Assembly (NCBI RefSeq): GCF_016909175.1
Contig: NZ_JAFBFI010000016.1
Span: forward strand, 1 to 64,000
Length of the DNA: 64,000 nt
Origin: Peribacillus deserti
GTDB lineage: Bacteria > Bacillota > Bacilli > Bacillales > DSM-1321
Direction of reading: 5' to 3'
The translations under genes were made by a program, and so were the position numbers. Under the pieces are notes generated by a model. That model did no database searches. It saw only the letters and a program-made list of their open reading frames with translations, and was not told the DNA's origin. How positions within the stretch are numbered: position 1 is the first letter of the stretch; each line of letters starts with the position of its first letter. Of this stretch, positions 1 through 8,732 are shown in pieces.

Positions 1-512
1 CCATACGAGCAATTTCAATAAGTTTGCGAGTAAAAAATAAAGGGATGCGATCATGTTTAAGAAAATGCGAGCAAAAATTCTGATTAGCGAGCAACTGAGT
101 ACATACGAGCAATTTCGATAAGTTTGCGAGTAAAAAATTAGGGATGCGATCAAGTTTAAGAAAGTGCGAGCAAAAATTCTGATTAGCGAGCAACTGAGTG
201 CATGTGAGCAGTTTCAATAAGTTTGCGAGTAAAAAATAAAGGGATACAATCAAGTTTAAGAAAATGCGAGCAAAAATCCTGATTAGCGAGCAACTAAGTG
301 CATGTGAGCAATTTCAATAAGTTTGCGAGTAAAAAATAAGGATTGCGATCAAGTTTAAGAAATGCGAGCAAAAATTCTGATTAGCGAGCAACTGAGTGCA
401 TGTGAGCAGTTTCAATAAGTTTGTGATAACAAATAAGAGGAAGCGAGCAGGTCTACGAAAATGCGAGCAGGCTCAATAAGTTTGCGAGCAAAAATCAGGA
501 GGATGCGAGCAA
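1..512. repeat. Array A: short word GCGAGCA repeated every 20 bp
   Basis: Non-coding. Variants of TGCGAGCA (GCGAGTA, GCGATCA, ACGAGCA, GTGAGCA) recur with their central base at 6, 27, 48, 68, 88, 106, 127, 147, 167, 187, 205, 226, 247, 267, 287, 305, 326, 346, 365, 385, 403, 424, 444, 464, 485 and 506: 26 words, mean spacing 20.0 bp. Five words form a superunit of 98-100 bp that is tandemly repeated from 2, 102, 201, 301 and 399 with few differences; the last copy is more diverged. The array touches the window edge, so it may continue leftward. Spacers are AT-rich and too short for CRISPR. 20 is not a multiple of 3, so it does not encode a repeat protein. Function unknown. Confidence 0.9.
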
Positions 513-574
513 GTACCAATAGTATACGGCAAGCTCTCGGTAAAAGTACTGCGTATGCCCGCCCAACAGCAATC

Positions 575-607
575 AAAAAACCTGCCGCTTAAGCAGCAGG
601 TTTTTAA
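575..607 (-). terminator. Rho-independent terminator of the gene at 627-842
   Basis: Hairpin CCTGC...GCAGG (581-600) flanked by an A-run on one side and a T-run on the other, so it can act in both directions. It sits just past the stop codon of the minus-strand gene. Confidence 0.75.
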
Positions 608-626
608 TTTCAATCATCTAGCCTTT

Positions 627-842
627 TCATTCGTAGCGCTCGTCTTCGAAGTATTTCCTGAATTCCTTGGTATCGGTAAGTTCTTTGTTCTGACAATACG
701 GGTTATCTTCTGTTGAGTTGTCAGGATCGAGATTTGTTTTGATAACTAATGTTGGTCCGGATGTCCGTCTCTCAGCAATGATGCGGTCATTCAGCTCGTT
801 GAAATCAGGCAGGTCTTTACTTCCTGGTTCTTTCGGTTCCAT
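627..842 (-). CDS. Small hypothetical protein (71 aa)
   Basis: I do not recognise this family. The 71-residue product is hydrophilic and acidic, without signal peptide, membrane segment or cysteine pair; only one Cys is present. It starts MEPKEPGSKDLPDF and ends in an acidic stretch EDERYE. A good ribosome binding site (GGAGGTG) lies 8-9 nt before the ATG on the minus strand, and a terminator follows the stop, which supports a real single-gene transcription unit. It lies between repeat array A and the divergent arginine deiminase gene, so context gives no functional hint. Confidence 0.7.
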   Translation of the reverse strand: MEPKEPGSKDLPDFNELNDRIIAERRTSGPTLVIKTNLDPDNSTEDNPYCQNKELTDTKEFRKYFEDERYE

Positions 843-1028
843 ACGGATACACCTCCATTTATAGAATGCTACTCATATTCCAAATTATGTATGGTGAAAA
901 GCTGGGAAATCTTCAATTTTCTCACCTAAAAGCCGCCGGCTCGTTGGATGGACCTTGAGATGGTTATATGTTTAGGAAAGGGGGACTCAGATAATGCATG
1001 GAATAATATGAAGTGAGGGAATTCGTTC

Positions 1029-2312
1029 ATGGGCCACATGTTGAATACTGCGTTTGATAACAGAGTTGAGAAGGATTCATTAAATAAATATCCTTTAAAT
1101 GTTACTTCAGAGATTGGAGCATTAAAGACTGTTCTGCTTCAGCGTCCAGGGGGAGAAATAGAATATTTGATTCCTGATTATCTAGAAAAATTATTATTTG
1201 ATGATATTCCATTCCTGCCGGCCATTCAAAAAGAACATGACTTTTTTGCAGATGCTCTTAGAAAAAGAGGCGTAGAAGTCATTTATTTAGAAGATCTTGC
1301 TGCAGAAGCGATTGAAAAAGATGAGATCCGATTACAATTCATTGAGGATATAATAAAAGAAAGCTGTGCAAATAATGAAACAGCACATCAGCAGGTTCAG
1401 GAATATTTAATGAATCTTTCACCAAGTGAGCTAATCCGCCAGGTTATGAATGGGATGTTAAAGACAACTGTGGACAATAAAATCACGAAAGACCTTTATG
1501 ATATGCTGGATCAAAACTATCCTTTTTGTCTGGACCCTATGCCTAATTTGTATTTTACAAGAGACCCGGCAGCGGTTATTGGAAATGGCATATCGATTAA
1601 TAAAATGGACCGGACTGCGAGGCAGCGGGAATCGTTATTCATGGATTATATTATGAAGTTTCATCCTAGGTTTAATTCGTCTAACATACCTATATGGTAT
1701 AACCGGGATAGAGAGCATTCTCTTGAAGGAAGAGATATGCTTGTACTGAGCAAGGAGGTTGTGGCTATAGGGATCAGCGACCGAACTTCTAAAAAAGCGA
1801 CTGAAGATATTGCGCTTAGCTTATTTTCGCGTGATAATCAGGTAAAAAAGGTCGTTGCGATCGAAATTCCTAAAACTCGGGCATTTATGCACCTGGATAC
1901 TGTTTTCACTATGGTAGACAGAGACAAATTAACCATTCATCCTGCTATTCTTGGACCAGATGGAAAAATGGATATTTATATGATTGAATCAGAACAAATG
2001 AGCGGCTTAAAAGTTACCCGCAGGAATAATTTATTAGAAGTTTTAAAAGAAGTGCTTCATTTACGTGATCTAGTTCTCATTCCCTGCGGCGGCGGAGACC
2101 CTATAGCAGCAGCAAGGGAACAGTGGAATGACGGCTCAAATACTCTTGCCATAGCGCCGGGTGTTGTGGTGACCTATGATCGTAATTATATTTCAAATGA
2201 AACTCTCCGATCTTATGGAGTTGAAGTTATTGAAGTGTTAAGCTCCGAGCTTGCGCGCGGGAGAGGCGGTCTACGCTGCATGAGTATGCCTCTTTTCAGG
2301 GAAGACATATAA
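1029..2312 (+). CDS. arcA: Arginine deiminase
   Basis: Hydrolyses L-arginine to citrulline and ammonia (EC 3.5.3.6), the first step of the arginine deiminase pathway, in the cytoplasm. The 427-aa length is near the family norm (about 410). Family motifs are all seen: [25 protein letters not shown], and the C-terminal GLRCMSMP with the catalytic cysteine at residue 417. The start ATG at 1029 is chosen because of GTGAGGG upstream; an ATG at 1038 is also possible. No arcB, arcC, arcD or argR-like gene is next to it, so the usual operon is broken up here: a terminator follows directly. The enzyme is clear from motifs; its role as energy or acid-resistance pathway is inferred. Confidence 0.95.
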   Translation: MGHMLNTAFDNRVEKDSLNKYPLNVTSEIGALKTVLLQRPGGEIEYLIPDYLEKLLFDDIPFLPAIQKEHDFFADALRKRGVEVIYLEDLAAEAIEKDEIRLQFIEDIIKESCANNETAHQQVQEYLMNLSPSELIRQVMNGMLKTTVDNKITKDLYDMLDQNYPFCLDPMPNLYFTRDPAAVIGNGISINKMDRTARQRESLFMDYIMKFHPRFNSSNIPIWYNRDREHSLEGRDMLVLSKEVVAIGISDRTSKKATEDIALSLFSRDNQVKKVVAIEIPKTRAFMHLDTVFTMVDRDKLTIHPAILGPDGKMDIYMIESEQMSGLKVTRRNNLLEVLKEVLHLRDLVLIPCGGGDPIAAAREQWNDGSNTLAIAPGVVVTYDRNYISNETLRSYGVEVIEVLSSELARGRGGLRCMSMPLFREDI

Positions 2313-2318
2313 GTTTTG

Positions 2319-2345
2319 GACCCATGTAATATGGGTCTTTTTAGA
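2319..2345 (+). terminator. Terminator of arcA
   Basis: GACCCAT / ATGGGTC stem with 5-nt loop followed by a T-run, directly after the arcA stop. Confidence 0.8.
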
Positions 2346-2432
2346 ATATATTTTGGAAAATGGCCATATACGAGCGGTTGACCCATCTGGAAGTGTAGTC
2401 ATTGTTTTAGTAGAATAAATCTAATTGTTCCT

Positions 2433-2468
2433 GAACACCGGCAATATTGCTGGTGTTCATTTTTTTAA
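2433..2468 (+). terminator. Second hairpin-plus-T-run after arcA
   Basis: Near-perfect stem GAACACC..GGTGTTC around CAATATTG, followed by seven or eight T. No open gene lies between it and the arcA terminator, so it is either a backup terminator or the end of a short untranslated transcript. Confidence 0.65.
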
Positions 2469-2563
2469 CTAAGGAATTCAAGTTAAATGGGTAAGTGAAA
2501 GGATGTTCGCGGTTAAAAGTTATAGTATGATTAAAGGGTAAACACCATATAAGGGGGAGCACC

Positions 2564-3469
2564 ATGAAATATAGCAAGGCGGCCTATATCACGCTATTTT
2601 GCGTGTTGATAAGTCTGGCAGGATGCGATAATAAAGCTAGTTCGCCTGCTTTCTTTAAAAAAGAAAGTTCAAGTTCATTAAAAGAAATCAGGGGACTCGG
2701 TTATTTAGGAGAGAAAAAGGGTCTCTATGCGGCTTCCAGCAATGGAATACATAAATATAAAGATTCCACCTGGTTTTCACCAGCAAAAAACAAAAATAAT
2801 TACATATCTTTTCAGGCAGCTGCCGGAGGCTTTTATGCCAGCGGATATAGCGAAGGAAACAAAAAGAAACCGTTAGGCGTTGTAAAGAGTGCAGATGAGG
2901 GGAGAAAGCTAAAAGTGGTTCCTTCTACTGATAAACAGACTTTTCCTCATCTTGCAGCAGGATTGAATAATCGAATTTTATATATGTTAAGCCAAAAAGA
3001 AGGCGGCATATTATATACAAAAGATGAAGGCAAGACGTGGACCAAGAGTAAGCTTACAGGCCTTACTTCCAATCAGCTCGGGGGCATGGCCGTACATCCT
3101 GACCAAGGAAACAGCTTTGCTCTGTATGCTAAGGAAGGTATATTTTTATCCAGTGATTTCGGTGACAGCTTTACACTCTTTCCCACAACAGGACCTGTTA
3201 CTTCAATGATTTTTGGAAAAGATTCGATTATCTATTCTGAACTGCTAGAAGACGAGCCAGCTCTATTTGTGCTGGATTTAAAAACAAGAAGGAAATCTGA
3301 ATTGTCTGTACCCTCGCGTGCTTTAAATAATCCTGTTTTATATCTTGCAGTAAATCCGCAAAATAATAAGGAGATTGCTGCAGCCACTTATAAAAATGAA
3401 ATCTTTGTATCGAAGAACAGCGGCCAAACCTGGGATAAGATTACAACGGCTAAGAAGAAAGAAAAATAA
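2564..3469 (+). CDS. Secreted lipoprotein with Asp-box (BNR) beta-propeller repeats
   Basis: A 301-aa predicted lipoprotein: a positively charged start, a hydrophobic stretch and lipobox LAGC with the lipidated Cys at residue 21. The mature part carries sialidase/sortilin-type Asp-box motifs, for example KDEGKTWTKS, SSDFGDSFTL and KNSGQTWDKI, each on the turn of a beta-propeller blade. Bacillus proteins of this kind are often labelled F510_1955-family glycosylhydrolase, but the Asp-box alone does not prove enzyme activity, and no catalytic residues can be assigned here. GGGGGAG precedes the ATG at a good distance. It is a single gene between two terminators. Location on the outer face of the membrane is a firm prediction; function is not. 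Confidence 0.8.
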   Translation: MKYSKAAYITLFCVLISLAGCDNKASSPAFFKKESSSSLKEIRGLGYLGEKKGLYAASSNGIHKYKDSTWFSPAKNKNNYISFQAAAGGFYASGYSEGNKKKPLGVVKSADEGRKLKVVPSTDKQTFPHLAAGLNNRILYMLSQKEGGILYTKDEGKTWTKSKLTGLTSNQLGGMAVHPDQGNSFALYAKEGIFLSSDFGDSFTLFPTTGPVTSMIFGKDSIIYSELLEDEPALFVLDLKTRRKSELSVPSRALNNPVLYLAVNPQNNKEIAAATYKNEIFVSKNSGQTWDKITTAKKKEK

Positions 3470-3477
3470 TGTTTATC

Positions 3478-3506
3478 TGCAGTCCTTTTTTTAGGGCTGT
3501 TTTTCA
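3478..3506 (+). terminator. Weak terminator after the Asp-box lipoprotein gene
   Basis: Short stem CAGTCC/GGGCTG (one G-U pair) followed by a T-run. Confidence 0.5.
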
Positions 3507-3509
3507 TTT

Positions 3510-3900
3510 TCAAAATACAGGACTGATCTAAAAGAATATAATCCGCAAAAATAAGCTACTAATGAAAGGCCGAGCAGACAATCCGTTTAAGAACGTGCTG
3601 GCATCATCACTGCTTTTCCTAAAGTACACAAGGTTAAATTGCTATCGCAGCAGCACAATTAATGTTTATCTGTAGATCCTCTATAAAGTAATAGCGTTAG
3701 AACGTCCGGTTTTGATAGAATAGTAATAAGTAATAATACAGTTTTAAAAACATCTGCAGCATTCACTCAGCAAAGGATCCTTCATAAAGTTTTTACCCCA
3801 AATATCATCAAAGATCATAGTGCTTAAAGCACTCCATACATATGTCATGATCACTACATTCCCATGCTTACATTAAAAGTTTAGCTTTGTTTTAGTCACA
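3510..3900. other. Non-coding gap upstream of the fatty-acid operon
   Basis: About 390 bp without a credible gene: no ORF with a ribosome binding site on either strand. It contains a small palindrome GTGCTTAAAGCAC near 3821-3833 and should hold the promoter of the operon, but I could not assign a convincing -35/-10 pair. Confidence 0.5.
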
Positions 3901-3918
3901 AATGAATGGTTGTTCATT
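3901..3918. promoter_or_regulatory. FadR-like (TetR-family) operator palindrome
   Basis: AATGAATGG followed by TTGTTCATT: 6-bp inverted arms AATGAA/TTCATT with a 6-bp centre. This resembles the TGAATGA..TCATTCA operators of Bacillus FadR, which represses fatty-acid degradation and is released by long-chain acyl-CoA. It lies immediately before the ribosome binding site (AGGAGG, 3922-3927) of the first gene of a fatty-acid degradation operon, a fitting place for a repressor site. The regulator gene is not in the window. Confidence 0.55.
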
Positions 3919-3934
3919 ATTAGGAGGTTGCTGT

Positions 3935-4702
3935 ATGGATATTAAGGAATGCGTTGCTGTTATCACAGGGGGGGCTTCCGGGTTAGGTGAAGCCACTGTG
4001 AGGCATGTAGCGGCAAGAGGAGGGAAGGCTGTCATTCTCGATCTCGCTAAGGGCAGGGGAGAGGAGCTGGCCGATGAATTAGGAAGGAATGTAGTGTATT
4101 GTCATACTGATGTTACTTGTGAAGAACAGGTCACAGCAGCGTTAAACAAAGCACAAACAGAATTCGGAAGCTTTAATACGGTTATAAATTGTGCTGGAAT
4201 TGTAATAGGCAGAAAGGTATTAGGTAAAAAAGGCGTCCATGACCTGGAATCCTTTTCAAAAGTGATTCAAGTTAATTTAATTGGAAGTTTTAATGTAGTG
4301 CGGCTTGCCGCAGAACGATTAGCTAAAAATGAGCCAAATGAGGAGCAGGAGAGAGGAGTCATCATTAATACAGCTTCAGTAGCTGCCTTTGAGGGGCAGG
4401 TGGGACAGGCTGCCTATAGTGCCTCAAAAGGCGGAATCGTAGGCATGACCCTTCCGCTCGCTAGGGAGTTTGCATCGGCTGGAATACGAGTGATGGCTAT
4501 AGCGCCTGGCCTATTTTATACGCCGATGTTTGAAACCCTGCCAGAAGAAGCAAGAGATTCATTAGGAAGAACTGTTCCATTTCCCTCTCGGCTGGGAAAA
4601 CCATCGGAATTTGCAAAAATGGTAGAGTCAATCTTAGAAAATACTATGCTCAATGGGGAGATTATTAGACTTGACGGTGCCATCCGCATGCAGCCCTATT
4701 AA
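3935..4702 (+). CDS. Short-chain dehydrogenase, 3-hydroxyacyl-CoA dehydrogenase type 2-like
   Basis: NAD-dependent oxidation of 3-hydroxyacyl-CoA, the third beta-oxidation step, is the likely role. The 255-aa protein is a classical SDR: N-terminal glycine motif [12 protein letters not shown] in the middle of the fold, a Ser in [11 protein letters not shown] and the catalytic YSASK. The segment around it ([23 protein letters not shown]) is the form seen in type-2 (HSD10-like) acyl-CoA dehydrogenases. The start is taken at 3935, seven nucleotides after AGGAGG; the in-frame ATG at 3902 lies inside the operator palindrome and has no ribosome binding site. First gene of a four-gene beta-oxidation operon. 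Confidence 0.88.
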   Translation: MDIKECVAVITGGASGLGEATVRHVAARGGKAVILDLAKGRGEELADELGRNVVYCHTDVTCEEQVTAALNKAQTEFGSFNTVINCAGIVIGRKVLGKKGVHDLESFSKVIQVNLIGSFNVVRLAAERLAKNEPNEEQERGVIINTASVAAFEGQVGQAAYSASKGGIVGMTLPLAREFASAGIRVMAIAPGLFYTPMFETLPEEARDSLGRTVPFPSRLGKPSEFAKMVESILENTMLNGEIIRLDGAIRMQPY

Positions 4703-4741
4703 AAGATAAAAAACTGAATATTCAATAAAAGGAGGGTGTTT

Positions 4742-5887
4742 ATGCGTAATCTCTACCTTCAAGATGAACATCATATATTTAGGCGTTCATTTCGTAAATT
4801 TTTAGAAAAGGAAGCCAGCCCTTTTTATGAGTCATGGGAAGAAAATAGAATGATTCCTAGGGAATTCTGGTTAAAGCTCGGCAGCGAGGGTTTTCTTTGT
4901 CCGGATGTTGAAGAAAAGTATGGGGGCAGCGGCACTGACTGGGGTTATTCAGTGGTCATAAATGAAGAACTCGAAAGGATCGGTTCAGGTCTTGTTGGGA
5001 TCAGCTTGCATAATGATATAGTAGTGCCTTATATTACAGCCTATGGAACAGAAGAGCAGAAACAAAGATGGCTGCCTGGGTGCCTTTCTGGTGATCTCAT
5101 AACCGCCCTCGCAATGACGGAGCCGGGAACTGGATCAGATCTTGCTGGGATTGCAACTACAGCTAAACGAAATGGGAATCATTATGTCATTAACGGACAA
5201 AAAACCTTTATTACCAATGGCATTCATGCTGATTTGGTACTCGTTGCCTGCAAGACAGATTCTCATGCTGCTTCCCGGCATAAGGGAATCAGTCTGATTG
5301 CTGTTGAAAGAAATAACCCTGGTTTCACCCGAGGAAGAAAGCTTAACAAAGTAGGCCTTCATTCGCAGGATACAGCCGAATTGATTTTTGAAGATTGTAA
5401 AGTACCTCTGGAAAACTTAATTGGTGAGGAGGGAATGGGTTTTTCATATATGATGGATAAATTGCAGCAGGAGCGGCTGGTTGTAGCCATCGCGGCACAA
5501 ACTGCCTCTGAGGAAATGCTGCGTATGACCATTGAATATGTGAAGTCCCGGGAAGCCTTTGGAAAACCGATCAGCTCTTATCAGCATAATCAGTTTAAAA
5601 TTGCTGAGATGGCAACTGAAATTGAGATGGGCCGGGTCTTCTTAGATTCATTAATTTCGGATCATTTAAAGGGAGAAAACATCGTAACAAAGGTGTCTAT
5701 GGCAAAGTGGAAATTAACAGAAATGGCAAAGCAGACAGCTTCTCAATGCATGCAGCTGCATGGGGGCTATGGATATATGGAAGAGTACGAGATTGCCAGA
5801 AGATACCGAGACATACCAGCGGCCAGCATATATGCAGGAACAAATGAAATTATGAAGCTTATTATTGCAAAAAATTTAGGATTATAG
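4742..5887 (+). CDS. Acyl-CoA dehydrogenase
   Basis: FAD enzyme making trans-2-enoyl-CoA from acyl-CoA, first oxidative step of beta-oxidation. 381 aa, normal length. Both family signatures are present: MTEPGTGSDLAGIATTA with ITNG (FAD/acyl contact) and QLHGGYGYMEEYEIARRYRD near the C-terminus. The catalytic base is the Glu of YAGTNEI at residue 369, as in most short/long-chain members. The start is the ATG at 4742, 6 nt after GGAGG; an upstream in-frame GTG at 4736 overlaps that site. Exact chain-length preference cannot be read from sequence. Confidence 0.93.
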   Translation: MRNLYLQDEHHIFRRSFRKFLEKEASPFYESWEENRMIPREFWLKLGSEGFLCPDVEEKYGGSGTDWGYSVVINEELERIGSGLVGISLHNDIVVPYITAYGTEEQKQRWLPGCLSGDLITALAMTEPGTGSDLAGIATTAKRNGNHYVINGQKTFITNGIHADLVLVACKTDSHAASRHKGISLIAVERNNPGFTRGRKLNKVGLHSQDTAELIFEDCKVPLENLIGEEGMGFSYMMDKLQQERLVVAIAAQTASEEMLRMTIEYVKSREAFGKPISSYQHNQFKIAEMATEIEMGRVFLDSLISDHLKGENIVTKVSMAKWKLTEMAKQTASQCMQLHGGYGYMEEYEIARRYRDIPAASIYAGTNEIMKLIIAKNLGL

Positions 5888-5903
5888 AAATGAGGTCATT
5901 TTT

Positions 5904-7058
5904 ATGAGGGAAGCAGTAATTGTTGCAGGAGTCAGAACACCTGTGGGCAGGAAGAAAGGGCTGCTAAAAGATATAAGGCCGGATGAATTGTTAGCGCTTA
6001 CTTTGAAAGAGCTGATTAATCGCACAAATATGGATCCTTCGATGATTGAAGATGTGATCATTGGCTGTGTTTCTCAGATTGGTGAGCAGGCTGGAGATAT
6101 AGCCAGAGTGGCAGCGCTTATGGCGGACTTTCCAATAGAAGTCCCTGGTACGACCATTGACAGGCAGTGCGGCTCCAGCCAGCAGGCAGTCCATTTTGCA
6201 GCTCAGGCGATCCTTTCCGGCGATATGGATATTGTGGTTGCCGGCGGGGTAGAAAGTATGTCGCGGATCCCTATTGGTTCCAACTACCAGGGAGTCAGGC
6301 CTTCTCCAATGTACACGGAAAAATATGAAGTCATCCATCAGGGGCATTCTGCTGAGCGGATAGCTGACAAATATGATTTTTCAAGGGAAGAGCTGGATAT
6401 CTTTGCTCTTCACAGTCATCAAAAAGCGCTGTATGCCCAGGAAAAAGGATACTTCCAGAGAGAAACATTCCCGATAGAGACTACGCTTGAAGATGGTACG
6501 CCAGCAGTTCTAAGAGAAGATTCCGGCCCGAGAAAGGATAGTACTCTTGGGGCATTGGCCAATCTGAAACCCGCTTTTACTGAACAGGGAGTAGTAACGG
6601 CCGGGAATTCCTCGCAAATCAGTGACGGTGCAGCCTGTTTATTAATCATGAGCAGGGAAAAAGCGGAGGAGCTCGGGTTTAAGCCTCGATTTAAAATACA
6701 TACGAGAGTAGTTGTTGGCTCAGACCCGACCCTGATGCTCACAGGGCCGATACCGGCTACACAAAAGGCTCTGGAGAAGTCTGGATTGACTGTTGACGAT
6801 ATTGATGTATTCGAGGTGAATGAGGCCTTTGCATCTGTGGCACTGGCATGGCTGGAAGAGACCGGAGCTGATCCGCGGAAGCTTAATCCAAATGGAGGAG
6901 CCATTGCGCTCGGACATCCGCTGGGAGCAAGCGGTGCCAGGCTGATGGTTTCCATGATTCATGAATTAGACAGAATCAATGGAAGGTACGGCCTGCAGAC
7001 TATGTGCGAGGGCCATGGTATGGCAAACGCTACGATAATTGAAAGAATAGAGGCTTGA
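5904..7058 (+). CDS. Acetyl-CoA acyltransferase (thiolase)
   Basis: Thiolytic cleavage of 3-ketoacyl-CoA to acetyl-CoA and a shortened acyl-CoA (or the reverse condensation). 384 aa. Catalytic Cys89 lies in DRQCGSSQQAV; the other signatures are GGVESMSR, NEAFA, the His in NGGAIALGHPLGASGAR, and the second catalytic Cys at 368 in MCEGHG. GAGG precedes the ATG, 16 nt after the acyl-CoA dehydrogenase stop. Being in an operon with a dehydrogenase and an acyl-CoA ligase, a degradative role is more likely than acetoacetyl-CoA synthesis. Confidence 0.93.
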   Translation: MREAVIVAGVRTPVGRKKGLLKDIRPDELLALTLKELINRTNMDPSMIEDVIIGCVSQIGEQAGDIARVAALMADFPIEVPGTTIDRQCGSSQQAVHFAAQAILSGDMDIVVAGGVESMSRIPIGSNYQGVRPSPMYTEKYEVIHQGHSAERIADKYDFSREELDIFALHSHQKALYAQEKGYFQRETFPIETTLEDGTPAVLREDSGPRKDSTLGALANLKPAFTEQGVVTAGNSSQISDGAACLLIMSREKAEELGFKPRFKIHTRVVVGSDPTLMLTGPIPATQKALEKSGLTVDDIDVFEVNEAFASVALAWLEETGADPRKLNPNGGAIALGHPLGASGARLMVSMIHELDRINGRYGLQTMCEGHGMANATIIERIEA

Positions 7059-7127
7059 GAGAAAAACAAGTCTGGGTGCGGGCAGGCAGGCCGATGATCT
7101 ACAAAATAACGTTTGGAGGTTTTTAGG

Positions 7128-8693
7128 ATGGGAGTTACGATTGGACAAATTTTTGACTTAACCGTAAAAAAATACCCTGACCAAGAGGCGCTTTTTGATG
7201 TACGAAAGAACAAACGGATGACCTATAAGGACTGGCAGGAAGAGGTAAATGGATTGGCTAATGCATTCCGGGATGCCGGCATAAAGAAGGGAGATCTTAT
7301 TTCAACTTATTTATTTAACACAGGTGAACTGGCGACGGCCTATTTTGCTTGTGCCAAGATAGGCGCCGTGTTTAATCCGATCAACTTCCGTTTAACTTCT
7401 GAAGAAACTGCCTTTATCTTGGAAGATGCCCAGCCTAAAATCGTTTTATTTGAAGAAGCAACAAGTCCAGTAGTTACATCCATTGAAAATCGATTTCCCT
7501 ATATTTCTTTTTGGTATATAGACGAACATACGCCGGCATTTGCCCAAAATTATTACGACAAAACGGCTGCAGCACCAAGAACGCCTATTTCCATTGAAGT
7601 AGAAGAAACCGACTTATATGCTATTATGTATACCAGCGGCACAACGGGAAGGCCAAAGGGTGTTATGCACTCCCATCGGGATATGGCTGAGCAGAGTTTG
7701 TTATGTATAACCTCAACCGGAATTACTTCAAAGGACCGAGGGCTGATTACCGCTCCTATGTTCCATTGTGCTGAACTGCACTGTGCGTTTCTGCCAAGGG
7801 TGCATGCCGGAGCAAGCAACGTAGTGCTGCATCAATTTCAGCCTAAGAAAGTTTTAGAATTAATTGAATCTGAGAAAATATCCATTTTATTCGCAGCGCC
7901 GACCATGTGGAATATGATGCTTCAGGAAGAATTAGCTGAACATGATGTTTCCTCCCTTCGGCTAGGCTTATATGGTGCAGCGCCAATGGCTCCTGCGCTT
8001 GTTAGAGCCTGCCGTGAAAAGCTGGGGGCCGCTCTGGTGCAGGCGTACGGGATGACAGAAATGGGGCCAGCCATTACCTTCTTATCGAACGACGATCAAA
8101 TAAGAAAAGCCGGTTCGGCCGGCCAGGCTGCCTTAAATCATGACATACGAATCGTGAAGCCAAACGAAGAAGGACCTTCTGAGCCTGATGACATTCTGCC
8201 TCCTTATGAACCGGGCGAGATCATTGTACAGGGTCCTTGTATCATGAGTGGATACTATAAACGAGAAGAGGCTACACAAAAAGCTTTGTATAAGGGCTGG
8301 TATCATTCAGGCGATATCGGATATTTAGATGAAGAGGGCTTTCTCTTTGTGAAAGACAGAGTGGATGACATGATCATCAGCGGCGGCGAAAATATTTATC
8401 CCCGCGAAGTCGAAGACACTTTATATGAGCACGAAGGTGTTCTGGATACGGCAGTAATTGGTGAACCGCATGACCGTTGGGGCGAATCGGTCACAGCGAT
8501 TGTAGTGAGAAAAGACCCTGCCCTTACGGAAGCAGAATTAGATGAATTCTGCAAAAACAGTAGTAAGCTGGCTAATTTTAAAAGACCAAGAAGATATATT
8601 TTTATGGATGCATTGCCACGCAATGCAAGCGGGAAGATACTTAAGTTCCAGTTAAGAAAAGAACTTGAAACTGTTTATTCTGAAAGGCCATAA
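7128..8693 (+). CDS. Acyl-CoA synthetase (AMP-forming fatty-acid/carboxylate-CoA ligase)
   Basis: Activates a fatty or other carboxylic acid to its CoA ester with ATP. 521 aa of the ANL superfamily: P-loop-like YTSGTTGRPKGVMHSH, A5 motif YGMTEMGP, A7/A8 region GWYHSGDIGYLDEEGFL and VDDMIISGGENIYPRE, and the A10 lysine in PRNASGKILK. The start ATG at 7128 has GGAGG 8 nt upstream (7115-7119); an in-frame TTG at 7113 overlaps that site and is rejected. Last gene of the operon, 69 bp after the thiolase. No enoyl-CoA hydratase is in the cluster, so that step must be supplied elsewhere. Confidence 0.93.
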   Translation: MGVTIGQIFDLTVKKYPDQEALFDVRKNKRMTYKDWQEEVNGLANAFRDAGIKKGDLISTYLFNTGELATAYFACAKIGAVFNPINFRLTSEETAFILEDAQPKIVLFEEATSPVVTSIENRFPYISFWYIDEHTPAFAQNYYDKTAAAPRTPISIEVEETDLYAIMYTSGTTGRPKGVMHSHRDMAEQSLLCITSTGITSKDRGLITAPMFHCAELHCAFLPRVHAGASNVVLHQFQPKKVLELIESEKISILFAAPTMWNMMLQEELAEHDVSSLRLGLYGAAPMAPALVRACREKLGAALVQAYGMTEMGPAITFLSNDDQIRKAGSAGQAALNHDIRIVKPNEEGPSEPDDILPPYEPGEIIVQGPCIMSGYYKREEATQKALYKGWYHSGDIGYLDEEGFLFVKDRVDDMIISGGENIYPREVEDTLYEHEGVLDTAVIGEPHDRWGESVTAIVVRKDPALTEAELDEFCKNSSKLANFKRPRRYIFMDALPRNASGKILKFQLRKELETVYSERP

Positions 8694-8697
8694 AATC

Positions 8698-8730
8698 AAA
8701 ACAGCCCTTCATGCGGAAGGGCTGTTGCAT
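8698..8730. terminator. Bidirectional terminator between convergent genes
   Basis: Perfect stem ACAGCCCTT / AAGGGCTGT with loop CATGCGG; A/T-rich tails on both sides serve both the acyl-CoA ligase (+) and the MBL hydrolase (-). Confidence 0.8.
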
Positions 8731-8732
8731 TT

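Noticed and set aside
1-512. CRISPR array
   Set aside because: Repeated words are only 7-9 bp and the gaps about 12 bp, with the gaps themselves repeated in the 100-bp superunit; no cas genes.
3902-3934. Earlier start for the SDR dehydrogenase
   Set aside because: The ATG lies in the operator palindrome with no ribosome binding site; AGGAGG is placed for the ATG at 3935.
6419-6955. Long minus-strand frame inside the thiolase gene
   Set aside because: Antisense shadow of a well-conserved gene; no ribosome binding site or recognisable family.
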